From assembly GCA_027257055.1 (NCBI GenBank), contig JAPVLO010000138.1, positions 372,001 through 436,000 on the forward strand: a DNA stretch of 64,000 bases, given 5' to 3'. The translations under genes and the position numbers were made by a program. Positions 47,901 to 60,114 of this stretch are shown one piece after another (positions within the stretch are counted from its first letter, which is position 1; every line of letters starts with the position of its first letter). The notes beneath the pieces were generated by a model that saw only the letters and a program-made list of their open reading frames with translations, had not been told where the DNA came from and ran no database searches. Source of the DNA: Cephalopachus bancanus. Its lineage: Eukaryota; Chordata; Mammalia; Primates; Tarsiidae.

Positions 47901-48569
47901 GATACATTAATTTACAAGTATGAAAACACTAAATGTTCATAGTAGAAAAGGCAAAACTTGTCATTTAATAGGAAAATTATTTTTTTAAATATGGAATTAG
48001 AGGATGTTGTAATCCTATTTGTTACATAATTTATGTCATTGCAATTATTGTGTAATAATCAATATTAGCTTACAGACACTGAAAACATAATTTAAAAATC
48101 TTATTAAAGGAATGACTGACCTAAACAAAATGCATTTGAGTAATGATCTGCGTATTCTCCATAAGGTATTCATTTTTCCTCTGTGGTTTGTGAGATCACA
48201 GAGGAAAGAGGAATTTTGGACAATGTCTTTGACCCTCAGTATATTTGGGCAAGTCTCTGCTACAGAACTAGTTATTTGAATTGTAATATTAAATCTTACA
48301 CAACACAAAGCAAGAAAGAAGGAATGGATATGAATTTATATGATACTCAGGAGGATATGAAAGGCTATTGTAAAGATTTTTTTAACTGAAGCAAGCAGGA
48401 AGAGACACTCCTAGCTATAAATGTCAGTGGGAGGGCAAGTCGTTAGCCAGGAATAGATATCATTTCTTATAAAGCATTGCTTCTCTCCCTTTCTTTAATC
48501 AGTCAAGCCCTACTCCTTTCTTAGTTGTGTTCTTCAACTCTACCCCTTGCCATTCTTCCGACAGACACC
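47901..48569. other. Unassigned AT-rich sequence
   Basis: No recognised gene or repeat. Confidence 0.5.
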
Positions 48570-48735
48570 ATGTACCACTGTGGTCCCACAAGGCTATGAT
48601 GGAGACTAAATAGTCCTACCTCCTAGTGACAGCCTAGTCATCATGGCATCTAGTGCAGTGCATTGCTCATGTCTTTGTGGCAATACTGGTGTAACCTACT
48701 GTACTGTCCAGTCAAATAAAAGAATACTGCATACA
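48570..48735. mobile_element. Unclassified ancient interspersed repeat
   Basis: tggtcccacaaggctatgat, cctagtgacagcctagtcat, gtgcagtgcattgctcatgt and ctggtgtaacctactgtact resemble a medium-copy mammalian repeat I recall but cannot name with confidence. Confidence 0.4.
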
Positions 48736-48763
48736 CTTCAATAAGCAACTTGCCTTCTCCAAA

Positions 48764-48845
48764 CTTTCTTCTTTCCTTTCCTTTCTTTATTCTTCTTTCT
48801 TCTTCCCTTTCTTTCTTCTCCTCATTCCTTCTCCTTTTTCTCCCT
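48764..48845 (+). repeat. Polypyrimidine tract (TTTC/TTCC)n
   Basis: About 82 bases of almost pure C/T, broken by only a couple of purines. The complementary strand is polypurine, so triplex (H-DNA) formation is possible. The minus frame over it (48650-48862) is low-complexity and not a gene. Confidence 0.9.
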
Positions 48846-49039
48846 TGTTTCCATTCTAACATATAATAAAGGGCCTAAATTAAGAACAAAAGGAAAAAAA
48901 AGTCTAGAAAATGAAGACCAAGCAAAGAAGGTGGCTGAGCAGTGTGGGTGCTTAGTGGAGGCCAGGTCTCACCAAGATGGATGGCTCAGTGTAGTGGCGG
49001 CCTGACCTGGTTAAGAGTCTGGATGCAAGGGGGATGATT

Positions 49040-50374
49040 AAATAAACAAGCAAATATACCGAGGCCAATAAGATCCGTAATTCTCACTCTTGCCTAAAGA
49101 AATTACAAATGTAAAAAGTGTGGGTAAACCCCGAGAATGTGGAGGTTGATTAGTGTTTATTATGGATTTCCATGTAAATTGAAATAGAAACAACTGGAGA
49201 TATGAATGTATTTATGTCCATGAGTGAGCGTCTGTGTTGTTTCTCTTCTGAGCAGGTTTGGTAGCAGCGATGTCCCAGTGGCAGAGTTACACCCAAAGCC
49301 CGGATCTTGGTTTCTTCTTGAAAAAAAAAAAAATGACCTGTTCTAGGGTGAGCACAGGAAAGTGCAAGATGAGCCTAACATCTTTGTGCCAGAAATTAAG
49401 GAAAACCTCAAAAAGTCATAAGCCCTAGCAGCCAAAAATAACAGATAATTTGAGCTTAAAATAAATAATGTGGCACTTTAAAACTTTTGAATAAGACAAG
49501 AATCCCCGAATCCACATTGATATAAATGTACAAACGAATGAATGAGTCCACTGAGAGAAGAGAAAGCAATCAGCTAAGGAATACCATATAGATGGAAAGA
49601 TGATATTAGAAAAACACTATTTAATAACCACAGTTGGTTGCTGCAGTCACAACTCTTCAGTAGTTGAAGCAAGTCGAGAGTAAATGTTTGAGAAGGAATA
49701 CGAGAATAATATGATTTCAATATATCATCCTCAAAAGTGTTAATTACAAAGGGATAATGAGTACATTTATAGGGGAAACCCTAGAATATAACACCTTTTG
49801 AAAAATGTTCAAAGTTACCACTGCAATAGTAGGACAAAGCAAAATTATGCACCACCTGATACGATGCAATGAGAATATCGTATGACTTCCTTTGTATTCC
49901 TGTACATGAATTTTTAACATGAATCTAATCATGTGGGATCATCCAACAATCCAGAATCACTAGTCTTTAATAACTTCTTTAAAAAATGCCAAGGTCATGA
50001 AAGTCCAGAAGAAACTGATGATGTTTGGGATAGAATGAAACGTAGGAGGTATAACAACTAAATTCCAAGTATGGGTTGCTGTGGATTTTTTGTTGTAAAG
50101 AAAATAATTAACAATTAGAAGAATTTAAACTGGTATTTGAATTAGAACTAATATAAATGTGACTTTCCTATTTTTCTTGGTTGTACTGTGGCTATATAGA
50201 AGATCGTTCTTATTTGCAGAAAATATACACTGTAGTGTTCGAGGGCAATGACGTCTATAACTTAATCTCAACTTGCTCAGGGAAAACAATAACATGAATA
50301 AGACCAAATGAGAGTTCTTTCTATAGGCCTTACAACTTTTCTGTAAATTTGAGATTATTTTATAATAAAAAATT
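49040..50374 (+). mobile_element. Old L1 3' UTR (L1ME-like)
   Basis: Landmarks in order on plus: atgaatttttaacatgaatc taatcatg, aaaatgccaaggtcatgaaa gtcc, ggaggtataacaactaaatt cc, ggttgtactgtggctatata g, and the terminal ttctgtaaatttgagattat tttataataaaaa. These are typical of old L1M/L1ME 3' UTRs. An Alu inserted at its tail. The left limit is uncertain. Confidence 0.7.
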
Positions 50375-50379
50375 TTGAA

Positions 50380-50671
50380 GCTGGGCTCGGTGGCTCAGCC
50401 TGTAATCTTGCGCCTTTGGGAGGCTGAGGTGAGTGGATTGCCTGAGCCCGCGGCTTCGAGACCCGCCTGGGCAACTTGACGAGACCTCATGTCTACAATA
50501 AATCAATAAAGGCGTGTGGTAGCACGCGCCTCCAGTTCCAGCTACTTGGAAGGCTGAGGCCGAAGGATCACCAGAGCCCAGCAGGTCGAAGCTGCGGAGG
50601 CCGGGAGCGGCCACGGCACACCAGTCTGGGCGACAGAGTGAGACTCCCACTCAAAAAAAAAAAAAAAAAAA
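50380..50671 (+). mobile_element. Alu SINE, lemur type
   Basis: Starts gctgggctcggtggctcagc, ends in a 19-base A tail. It shares the caacttg insertion before the gagacctcat block with the copy at 20759. The B-box stem has one change (gcggcttcgaga). The linker is partly lost (aatcaataaaggcgtgtgg). Possible short target duplication tttgaa. Confidence 0.95.
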
Positions 50672-53594
50672 GTTTGAAAATAAGTATTCATAGCATCGAG
50701 TCACAGCAAAGCTATTTCAGCCCGCTACAGAAAAACAAATTGTGTTTAAAGGAAGTGCAGCTGTAATTTAAATCAACACTTAAATTAAGGTGTTGAACTC
50801 TTTATTCAAACTGTCTTAGTATCCCTGATAAGTTGCCATGAAAATTTCATACCATCATTTGAATGTATTTTAAATAACTTCCTATAAAGAATGAAGTAGA
50901 CAACCAGGTCTATTGTATTACTTTGAAATTTTTCACAGGAGAAAAAGACTGTACTTACATGATGAAAGAAATTTCTTCTTTGTTTTTATCCACTTTAGGC
51001 AATATGCAAACACACAAATTTTCCCAAAAAGTCTTCAATGGCCCAGGTGATCACATGCATGATAATGATTATCAGTTAGATAACATTTACATATTTTATC
51101 ATACTGTTGATAATGAGAGTTTCCACAAAACCCCGCTCTTGAATAAGGATACTATTATTTGAGAAAAGCTTGTGGATTCGAATTGCTTCTTATACGTTTA
51201 GTGTTGGAAAGAGAATGTACATACATATTAATGGCTGTGATCTAACTGGGAAAATGGTTCCTATTGATAAATTAGGAAAATGACAAACACCCATTATTTT
51301 TTTTTAATCTCTAAAACTTTTAAAAAATATGACAAATACAAACTATAGTTTACTTTTTCTAACTCCTGTCAATTCCAGATTTGGGGTTATTATAGTTACC
51401 ATCCAAATAAACTAAATTTGAATTTAGCTAGTGTTAACATTTTTACCATTAGCTAAAAATTGTTTAAAACAGGACTCATGTGTTTTATACTGTGTATACA
51501 TTAAAGCACAACAAATAAAACAGACAAAAAAATCTTTGATATAGTTCATCTATAAACGAGGTATATTTTACTCTGTTTTGTTTATTAAGGAATTACAAGT
51601 TATTTACATTAATAGCAAAGATCAAAAGACTGGGGGACATAGTCTCTTTTAAAATTACATTTAGAAATGAAGAAAAGTGAACTCTTTCAAGGAAAAAAGT
51701 GATCAAGTAGATCATTTTTATGACAGTACTATAACTTTAAAAATATGAACTCAAATTTAGTCATTGTTTGTAACCATTTTTCATTTAAAAAAAAGCAGCA
51801 AACATATTTGTTCAAACCCTAGATTCATGTTTTGTTTAGAATCTGTCTCAATATAATTTATTACAGAATACAGAAAATTACCCACATTGATGTTTCTGTA
51901 AAATTTAAGATTTTATTCTTTAACAAAAAGTCATTTTCTAAAATTATTTCAGAGGATTGAAACATTTGAGGAATTTTTTGAGAATTATTAAATTTTCACA
52001 TGAGAGAAGTGAGAAATAGCAAGTTTTGACTATATATGTCAACATTTCAAAAAATAACATATTTTATATAGCTTTCACATACCAGAGAAAATTGATTTCA
52101 TGTCATAATGTATGCATCTGCTTTAAAAGAATGTGCTACCTTTTAAAACCTTACATTTTTACTCTCTAGTTTTTATTTTACTTTTAAAGTACCATTATCT
52201 TTTATATAGTCAGAAAGGGGGGAAAAAAGCTCTAACTGGGCTTCTCAGACCTTTTGTGTTTTGCTCAATGACTGACTTTGAGTCAAAATTGAAAAACTGA
52301 AGACAAGGTAATTTTTTCTTCTTATAACAAGATTCCTCTCCCCTGTTCCACCAAGCTTCCTTCACAATTTGTCTTTTAGTAAATGTGTACTTGAAAGCAC
52401 AACTGAACTCTCAAGACCAGTGTCATATACACACATACACATACAAATAAGTTCATGCACACTTTAATTGGTAGTAAAGGCAAGGCCTATGGATAAAATA
52501 AGTGGCTGGAAACTAATAATTTAAGGATTTGTCTAGGCCCTTATTCCCTCTATTCATTAAGATAACCACCTTTATTACATGACTTGTGTCTGATTATTTA
52601 GTTTCTAAAAAATGTAGTGCAATCATTGCATATAGAAGTCATAAATTCCTAGCCAATAAGGAACCTTAACATATATTGTTCAGACATCATAATCAACCAA
52701 TAACCAAAGCTGTGATGACACTTGATACAAAGGTTTGGGGAAGGGAGATGGAGACCAGAGTTCAACCAAGATGCCAAGTTGACAGGAGATTAACTTTCTG
52801 TGGGTAGCCTTGGACTAATTGGGGTACCACAAACATGCACTGTAGCTACAAAATTTTAAGGCTATTTTTAGTACTTCCAGCATAGTTGAAACTATTAGTA
52901 GCTACATTTTAAAACTATAGAAACCAAAAAAGAATGTAAAATAAATAGTCCAATAAGATACAAAGAAAAAATAGCCATGCTGGGTTTCTAACTCTAAATT
53001 CTTTGGTATTTCTCTAGTGTTTCAAACTTACAGAAAAATATCCTAAGTAATTCATTGCACCAATGATTATATTTCTACATCATGTGTGCCCTGGATTCTA
53101 GGGCACTGATGACTCACCCAATAGCCCACTTCCAGAGAAGTTTCTAAGCCTGGAGCTAAAGATGCATCTTTTTACTGCAAAAATGTAAAATCATTTACCC
53201 TTGCACCTTCAAGACAAACTGCTTCTGGAGAGCTTACCTCTAAGCTGGGCTATTACTAGGCAAGTTTACAAACTAAGGAAAATACTTGCTACTTTTCACT
53301 GGATCTGTGCTATTGTTCATTATCCCCTGACACCTTAACTCTCTCCTTCATCCCAGTGTCTCCTCCAAATGTATCGTGTTATCACCAGATGTGCAGTATC
53401 TTGTGTTGCGATGTTAATCAACTACAAAGCGGCCCCATTTCTTGCCCAAATTCTGTCAGAAATAATCCATTTTGTCCCCATTCTCTCTGTCATCTGATTT
53501 TCCTGTGTCTTCACTTAAGCTAGCTTAATTGTTAACAGCTATCCCTTTGCCTAATAATGTTAGTTTAAATATAAAGTTCTTTATTCATGGACCT
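50672..53594. other. Unassigned AT-rich sequence
   Basis: 2.9 kb with no recognised repeats, coding frames with domains or RNA genes. It is the longest recognised-repeat-free stretch in the right half of the window. Confidence 0.5.
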
Positions 53595-53873
53595 TATATG
53601 TTAGTCAGCGTTCTCCAGAGAAACAGAACCAGTAGGATGTTGTTGTGCGTGTGTTTGTGTATGTGTGAGTGTATGAGCGTAGAGAGAGAAAGAGATTTAA
53701 CATCAGAAATTGCCTCATGCAATTATGTAGACTTCCAAGTCCCAAGATCTGAAGAGGAGTAGCAAACTGAAACCCAGAAGAATGGATGGCATAGTTCAGG
53801 TCTGAGTGCAAAGGGCTGAGAACCAGGAGAGTTAATGGTGTATTTTCAGAAGAAATGCCGATAGCCTTTAAAC

Positions 53874-54407
53874 CAGACATGTCCTACCCGTGGCCCACAG
53901 GTCGCATGAGGCCTGCTAGAAATGCGACCCCCCAAAATCTTTTAACATCATGAGTTTTTTAGGAGTTCTTTTCTTTGTGATCTTATGTGTAGTTTCATTT
54001 TTGAAGTTGACAGCCACACCTTATTCATGACATTGCTCTTTGACCGCACAAACACATTGTGAGCAGCTGTTTTCGATGATGAAACACCCAAAGAGCACGA
54101 TTCAAATAAACATTTCTGATGAGGACCTTGAGAACTCACTAAAAATTGCGACCATTTCCACGGAACCAGACACTGATAGATTCGTTTTACCCAAACAAGG
54201 TCAAATTTCCCACTAGTTTTATAATGTTCTCATTTTTCTAAACTTTATAATAAATAATAAAAAACTCTTATTCGGTCTGTACACTTGCTATATTATAGAA
54301 TTCATGTGTAGCCCAAGATAATTCCTCTTTACTTAATGTGACCCAGGGAAGCCAAAAGTTTACTCAGTGCAGCCCAGGGAAGTCAGAAGGTTGCAGACCC
54401 ACTCCTG
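53874..54407 (+). mobile_element. hAT DNA transposon relic nested in the LTR
   Basis: About 534 bases start with cagacatgtcctacccgtgg and end with gcagacccactcctg. The termini are imperfect inverted repeats of the cag...ctg type. Flanks ctttaaac (53866-53873) and gtctacac (54408-54415) agree at 5 of 8 positions, as expected of a decayed 8-bp hAT duplication. It still carries a transposase C-terminus. It is probably a Charlie-type internal-deletion copy and is younger than the LTR it splits. Confidence 0.65.
54058..54216 (+). pseudogene. hAT transposase C-terminal (dimerisation) fragment
   Basis: 52 codons are open up to a TAG stop. They begin CEQLFSMMKHPKST, continue ISDEDLENSLKIATI and end KQGQISH. 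This is the hAT C-terminal dimerisation pattern found in Charlie-type transposases and in the domesticated ZBED5 and GTF2IRD2-like proteins. No catalytic core or BED zinc finger lies upstream, only decayed sequence. It is a fossil, but the reading frame over this domain is unbroken. Confidence 0.75.
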
Positions 54408-54700
54408 GTCTACACCCAGGAGGAGTTGATGTTTCAATTTATATGCAAACGGTAGGACAAAAGCTGATGTCCCAGTTTGAATACTCTAAGGCAGGAAGAA
54501 TGCTCTTTTACTGCAGGGAAAATTATTCTTTTTGTTCTGTTAAGATTGTTAAAGGATTGGTCCGGGCAATCTGCTTTATCAGTATACATACTTGAACATT
54601 GATTCAAAACACCCTCACCAAAACATAAGTGAATAACATTTGACCAAATATCTAGGCATCCCATGGCCCAGTCAAGTGATGAATGAAATTAACTCTTACA

Positions 54701-56482
54701 GGGAAAGTTATGTAAATCTCTTAGGATATCAGTTTTTTGTGGTGAGTCGCTTTTCAAAAATTAAAGCTCTTAATCCTAATCAAGAGAGAATATTTCAAAT
54801 AAAATTAATAGTATTCTATTTTTTGTAAGCATTATAATTTCAAATATCTAGAAAAGCCATTTTTAATGGGTGCTATATTTCTTTGATTTAAGTACAAAGA
54901 ATGCAAAGGAAAAGATAAAAGAGCTTGCCCTATCACACACATGCTAGTATTTGATGTGATAACATGAGTCATCCAATACCCATTCTCATAATCACAATTT
55001 TCTGTACTATACTGTATTTTCAGACTTGATAAGGCACTTTCAGCTTGGTATGGCCATAGGCAAATCTTGCATTTACACAGTTACCTAGTATGGACTCCAT
55101 TCTGGAAATCTTTATCAAGACATTCTCAATGCAATCATTACCTACACTGTTGTAAATGGCATCTTTTATCTCCAATTCAGAGATTTCATTTGCTCTCGTG
55201 TAAGAGTCCAGAGATTGTTTTCTCTTCACACAACCTCTCAGCATTTATTAAGGTTCTGTGTTCAGAGATTTAACCATAAATGAAACAGTTAAGTGAAATG
55301 AAGTTGTCTTTTTGCTCAAAGTGGCATTTCTTACCTACTCCAATCTCTTCTGTTTCCTCATGTGTTTGTGTGTGAACCTTAGGAAAGCTGGAACTAGGAC
55401 ATTCAGCACAGATACTGCAGTTTTCATGTTATTGTTTTTTGTTGATGTTTAGCCTAGATTTTTATTTCTAAAACTAAGCTTTTCCACTTTTCCTCCCCTT
55501 GTCTCCCCCTTTCTGTCCTCCCAACAATCTATATTTTATTTAGCATTGGGATGAGAGAAAGAAATGCTCCTATGAGGTTCTGATAATAACTTTGTTTGGT
55601 TTTTTTCTTTGCTTTTTTCACTAACAGTTAAAAGCCCATTTTGAATATAAAACTTAAGTTGAACATGTCCAAAGCTTACTTCCCAGATACCACAAACATA
55701 GCTTGCGGGTAAGAAGAAATAACAACTTGGCACAGTCTAGATTGTGTCTTGGTGTTGGGGAATGCAAGGTCAGAATTTATTGAGAGTGGATGTTTGACTT
55801 AAGGTTGATTCAGAGTGGAGATAGATCAGAATGTGCTAAAGACCATGACACAACATTTCAGGGTTGGTAGAAACAGCAAGGTGGGAGTTTGAGGCAAGAG
55901 GACCAAAGAATCTTATGGAAAAAAACTGCTTGTTAATGTTTTTCATTGAAGAGTAGATGTGTGTTCCAGGAAGTTCTATAATAAACTATCAGACCATTTG
56001 CCTTCGCAGGATATTCCTGAAAGAATAGTCATGCTAACAAAGACAAAGGAATATTAATGGAATATAATGGAAATAAAGGAACAGCACAAAGTCTTTTTAA
56101 GGCTTGGTTTCAGTTCTGTGTGTACAGGCTGAATGTGAGATTAGAAGGGTTTGGTCATCAAATAATATCTAAATAAATGCTTTCATGGCACTCTCACATA
56201 AATTTGTTTCACACCCAAAGTGATTATAAATCATTTTAATGTTGATGTAACTTTCTTTTATGACAAAACTTATATCTATTAACAAGGATACTTATTACAT
56301 TAATATTCCCCAAAATCAAATATTTATCTGATTGTTCATTTTGATAACATTAACATTTTAGATACATTTTGATTTATTTCTAATTTACCTCCAGTCTGTC
56401 TACTTCTGCATCTTACCACCGTGTGCTTTCATCCAATTATCTTCCAGAAAACTGCCTGATCTATTCCTATTCCTAACACAAC
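54701..56482. other. Unassigned AT-rich sequence
   Basis: No recognised repeat or exon. Frames at 55020-55244 (minus) and 55067-55273 (plus) overlap antisense and lack domains. Confidence 0.5.
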
Positions 56483-56497
56483 TGTATCACAACTTTT

Positions 56498-56785
56498 TTT
56501 TTTTTCTCTTTTGAGTTGGAGTCTCACTATGTCGCCCAGACTGGAGTGCAGTGGCTGCTCCCGGCCACCGCAGCCTCGACCTGCTGGGCTCCGGTGATCC
56601 TTCCGCCTCAGCCTTCCAAGTAGCCGGAATTATAGGCATGTGCTACCACGCCCAGCTGATTTTTTGATTTATTGTAGAGATGAGGTCTCGCTGCCCAGGT
56701 GGGTCTCGAACCTGCGGGCTCAGGGAATCCACTCACCTTAGTATCCCAAAGGCGCGGGATTACAGGCTGAGCCACCGAGCCCGGC
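56498..56785 (-). mobile_element. Alu SINE, lemur type, with 15-bp target duplication
   Basis: T-tract then gagttggagtctcactatgt cgcccagactggag, ending ggctgagccaccgagcccgg c. Exact direct repeats tgtatcacaactttt at 56483-56497 and 56786-56800. Full-length dimer. Confidence 0.97.
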
Positions 56786-56986
56786 TGTATCACAACTTTT
56801 AAGTATTATTTGTTTTCATTTATTCAGTTATTTTATGCCAAAATCCAAAAATTACTATGATCTTACAGAGTCTAGGCATGGAGTGAGAAATCAATCAGAT
56901 CTGTAGCCCCCTGAAGTATTTAATGTAGTAGAGAGCCAAAGACTATTCATGAGCAAATATAGTAAGATGCCACTTGTCCTCTAGGG

Positions 56987-57670
56987 CATGGTTCCCCAAC
57001 CCCCGGGCCAAGGACCTAACCAGGCTTCACAGCAGGAGTTAAGTGCCCTGCCAGGGAGCAAAACTTCCTCTGTATTTATAGCCACTCCCCATCTCTCTGA
57101 ATGACCACCTGAGTTCCATCTTCTGTCCGGTCATTGGGGGCATTAGAGTCTCATAGGAGCACAAACCCTCTTGTGAACTGCACATGCAAGGGATCTAGGT
57201 TGCACACTCCTTATGAAAATTTAATGCCTGATGACCCGAAGTGGAGCTGAGGCAGTGATGCTAGCACTGGGGGAGCGACTGCAAATACAGATTTGACTGC
57301 ACAGAAACCATGATAAGTTAATTGCTTGCAGACTCCTATCAAAACCCTATCAGTGAGTGACCAGCGAGTTGATGGACGTCAATTGTACAGCTGCATCTAG
57401 TGGCAGGCTGTAAGTCAAAACTCGACACTTATTTTAGTCTGTGTGTGGCCCTTTCATTGTTTTAATTACCATTTTCGCCTGTAGCTCTTTTTTTTTTCTT
57501 ATGGCGAGTTGTGTTAGTATTTCATTCTATATTGCAATGTAACAATAATAGAAATGAAGTGCACAATAAATTTTATGTGCTTGATTAATCCCGAAACCAT
57601 ACCCTGCCTGACTAAAAAATTGTCCTCCAGGAAACCAATCCCTGATGTCAAAAAGGTTGAGGACCAACTG
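56987..57670 (-). mobile_element. MER1/Charlie3-like hAT element with exact target duplication
   Basis: Starts catggttccccaacccccgg and ends aaaaaggttgaggaccaact g. It carries the MER1 body (cattagagtctcataggagc, gcaagggatctaggttgcac) plus about 200 extra bases (57300-57560) absent from the copy at 35891. Exact 8-bp duplication ctctaggg at 56979-56986 and 57671-57678. The extra part may come from the parent Charlie element. No transposase reading frame was recognised. Confidence 0.85.
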
Positions 57671-57678
57671 CTCTAGGG

Positions 57679-58899
57679 CAGGGCATACATTATTAGCAAG
57701 GGAAACTGGGGAAAGGGAGAGTATATAATTCTCTTCTTCATAGAGAGAGAATTCAGCTTGTGAGTCTGAATTTTGAAAGAGTTGATATTCCTTCATGGAA
57801 CAAAAGGCAATTTAAAATAAAAGGTATTAATTGAAGCATGAGTTACTGTGGAAAGAATGTTGGCAGTATTTTGCATATAGCTATGATCAAACAAAATATT
57901 TTCAAAGAAAAAATGCTCTCAAAAATAATTTCTAAAGGCAAAACTAAGATACACTGAACCAAGTATTTGATTTAATAGGCTCACTATACCTTTTCATGTT
58001 TATCACTTAGTACTGTAATCAGGAAGGTTGTATGAGCATTTGATACATATATGCATTAAATCTGATGACTATTTGATGAACTATATTTCAGATGCTTACT
58101 CAAATAAAATATTTCCAATTTGGGCATGATTGTACTTTCAAAAAGAAAGTCATGTTTGCTGAGTTACAGTGTTCTTGTTTGAACTTACAAGGTAGATTCC
58201 ACCAGCTGGCATTTCTTATCACTGTGGAGAAACTATTTCATATTTTAGAATTAAAATATACTCGGTCCAATCAAACACAAAATGATATCACATCAAAAAT
58301 AAGCATAATGCGTTCTTTCTTAAAAACCTGGTGCATCTTTAGAATGTTAAAGGGGAGTAAGTTGGAAAAAAAGAAATCAAATCCTGTGTATTTCTTCAAA
58401 GTTCACTCCATTTTTCTGTGAACGACATTAGACTTTGTCCCTCAAATAACCTTGAATATTTAAGCACCTGCTCAATTTGATCAGAGAGCACACAGGCTCT
58501 GAAAAGCTGCCCACATTCGATCTGACAAGAGTGTGCCTCCCAAATATGTAAAGTTTACTGCCCAGGCTGAGGGAATGTGGGGATTGCTCAGCTGCCTGCA
58601 AGGATGTCTGGTCCTGAATGCTTGGAACCTGGTTAAATGTGTTTAAGGCCTGAACCTGGTTGCATTTGAACAGTGTACTTTAAGATGGTACTTAGAATAT
58701 GGTTCTATGGTGGGACTACCTTTTCAAAGGCGTCTACCTCAGAAGTGGGTGAAGACAGTTTTTTCTTATAGGTGGATCACTGACTTCCTTGTACATTTAT
58801 TCTCTGTAGTACTTTTACGGTGTGGATCCTCGTTTTTAAAATGATGGGGGAAATGCGTATACACACACATGCATATTTAAATGCATACAGACACCCATG
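57679..58899. other. Unassigned sequence
   Basis: The frame at 58092-58421 (109 codons, plus) has no recognisable domain. 58440-58720 is GC-richer. No repeat family recognised. Confidence 0.45.
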
Positions 58900-58992
58900 G
58901 ATATTAAAAACAGGACAAGCCCCTCAGGTCCCCTCCCACTGTGGGAGATTTTCTGTCCTCTTAATAAATCCTGCTTTCTCACTTAAAAAAAT
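58900..58992 (+). other. LTR-like or transcript-like 3' end with polyadenylation signal
   Basis: cccctcccactgtgggagat tttctgtcctcttaataaat cctgctttctcactt is followed by an A-rich run. This resembles the polyadenylation region of a retroviral LTR (AATAAA, then a short downstream sequence). No LTR body was recognised upstream. Confidence 0.3.
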
Positions 58993-59838
58993 TAAATAAA
59001 ACAGTAGAAATACTCTTATTAGAGTATTATTAGAAATACTCTTCAAGCAATACTTTAAGTTTACTTTGGTTTTTTGCCTTCACATAAAGCAGTTACAAAA
59101 TTTTGACATTTTTGCCCCTTGATATACAGTGTATATCTCATATCTTAGTTTATGCTTTTTGAATGGTCCTTGAAAGGTTAATAACTAAAACGCTAAGTTT
59201 CTGATGAAACTTAGGTTTCGAAGGTATCTTCCCATTTTATCGACTTGAAGAACTAGGACTAACTAGGTTTATTGTTTTTCTCAGAATCGATTAGTTGTTG
59301 TTGCTGCTGTGCTGTTTTCTGACTCAGAAGATGACTCACAATGGCAGAAGGTAAAATATCGGTTTTGTTTCCACGGTATCCGGACCAATTTACATCCCTT
59401 TTTGAAATTTGTAATTTTATGACTTCAGAAAATCACGTTCTTTCTCGAATGATTCAATGACCATGTCAAATCCAATTTAGCTTTTCAAATGATGTTATAT
59501 TCTTTGGATCTACTATATCCATGTGGTTCTGGTTATTAATATACTTGAACTTTTCTTCCTCAAATAGTCAGACACAATGCTGTGCGGCTGTTCATAGAAT
59601 CATGCTAAGCCTTACAGAGTGATTTTAATTTAATGCTACTGAGTTCTTAAGTAGAAGTTGTTCAAGCCAGTCCACAATGAATTTTTTTTTACCGGTATGA
59701 ATTCCTGAAAGCTCATTTATCCCTGTGTGCTATGAACATATTCACTTGATCTTCTGGAGAGTAAGAGCTGATCTGTTCTTAGGGATCTTCTAGTAAGATA
59801 ATTTGTTGCATCTATCATTGTTTCTGAATACAAATATT
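58993..59838. other. Unassigned sequence
   Basis: No recognised repeat or exon. A (GTT/GCT)n patch lies near 59293-59310. Confidence 0.5.
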
Positions 59839-59849
59839 TGGATTTTTTT

Positions 59850-60103
59850 TTCCTTTGAGTTGGAGTCTCACTGTCACCCAGACTGGAGTGCAGTGGCCGC
59901 TCCCGGCCACCGCAACTTCGGCCTACTGGGCTCCGGCAATCCTTCCGCCCCAGCCTTCCAAGTAGTTGGAACTACAGGCGCACGATACCACGCCAGGCTA
60001 ATTATTTTTTGATTTATTATAGAGATGAGGTCTTGCCTGCCCAGGCGGGTCTCAAACCCTCAGGTTCAGGCAATTCACTCACCTCAGCCTCCCAAAGGCG
60101 TGG
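59850..60103 (-). mobile_element. 5'-truncated Alu, lemur type
   Basis: cctttgagttggagtctcac then both arms, stopping at tcagcctcccaaaggcg, so about 30 bases of the 5' end were not copied. Direct repeats tggattttttt at 59839-59849 and 60104-60114. Lemur-type linker (ttttttgatttattatagag). Confidence 0.93.
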
Positions 60104-60114
60104 TGGATTTTTTT

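Larger units (their letters stand above)
53595..54700 (+). mobile_element. ERVL-type (MLT2-like) solo LTR, split by a hAT element
   Basis: Left part: gttagtcagcgttctccaga gaaacagaaccagtaggatg with a GT-rich patch and tgcctcatgcaattatgtag acttcc. Right part, after the insertion: ctgatgtcccagtttgaata, gggcaatctgctttatcagt, tgaccaaatatctaggcatc ccatggccca and aaattaactcttaca. Both halves run in LTR order on plus. No internal retroviral genes adjoin it. Family name from memory. Confidence 0.7.

Noticed and set aside
48650..48862. Lysine/glutamate/arginine-rich minus frame
   Set aside because: Translation of a polypurine tract.
58092..58421. 109-codon plus frame
   Set aside because: No recognisable domain, lysine- and leucine-rich as expected of AT-rich random sequence.
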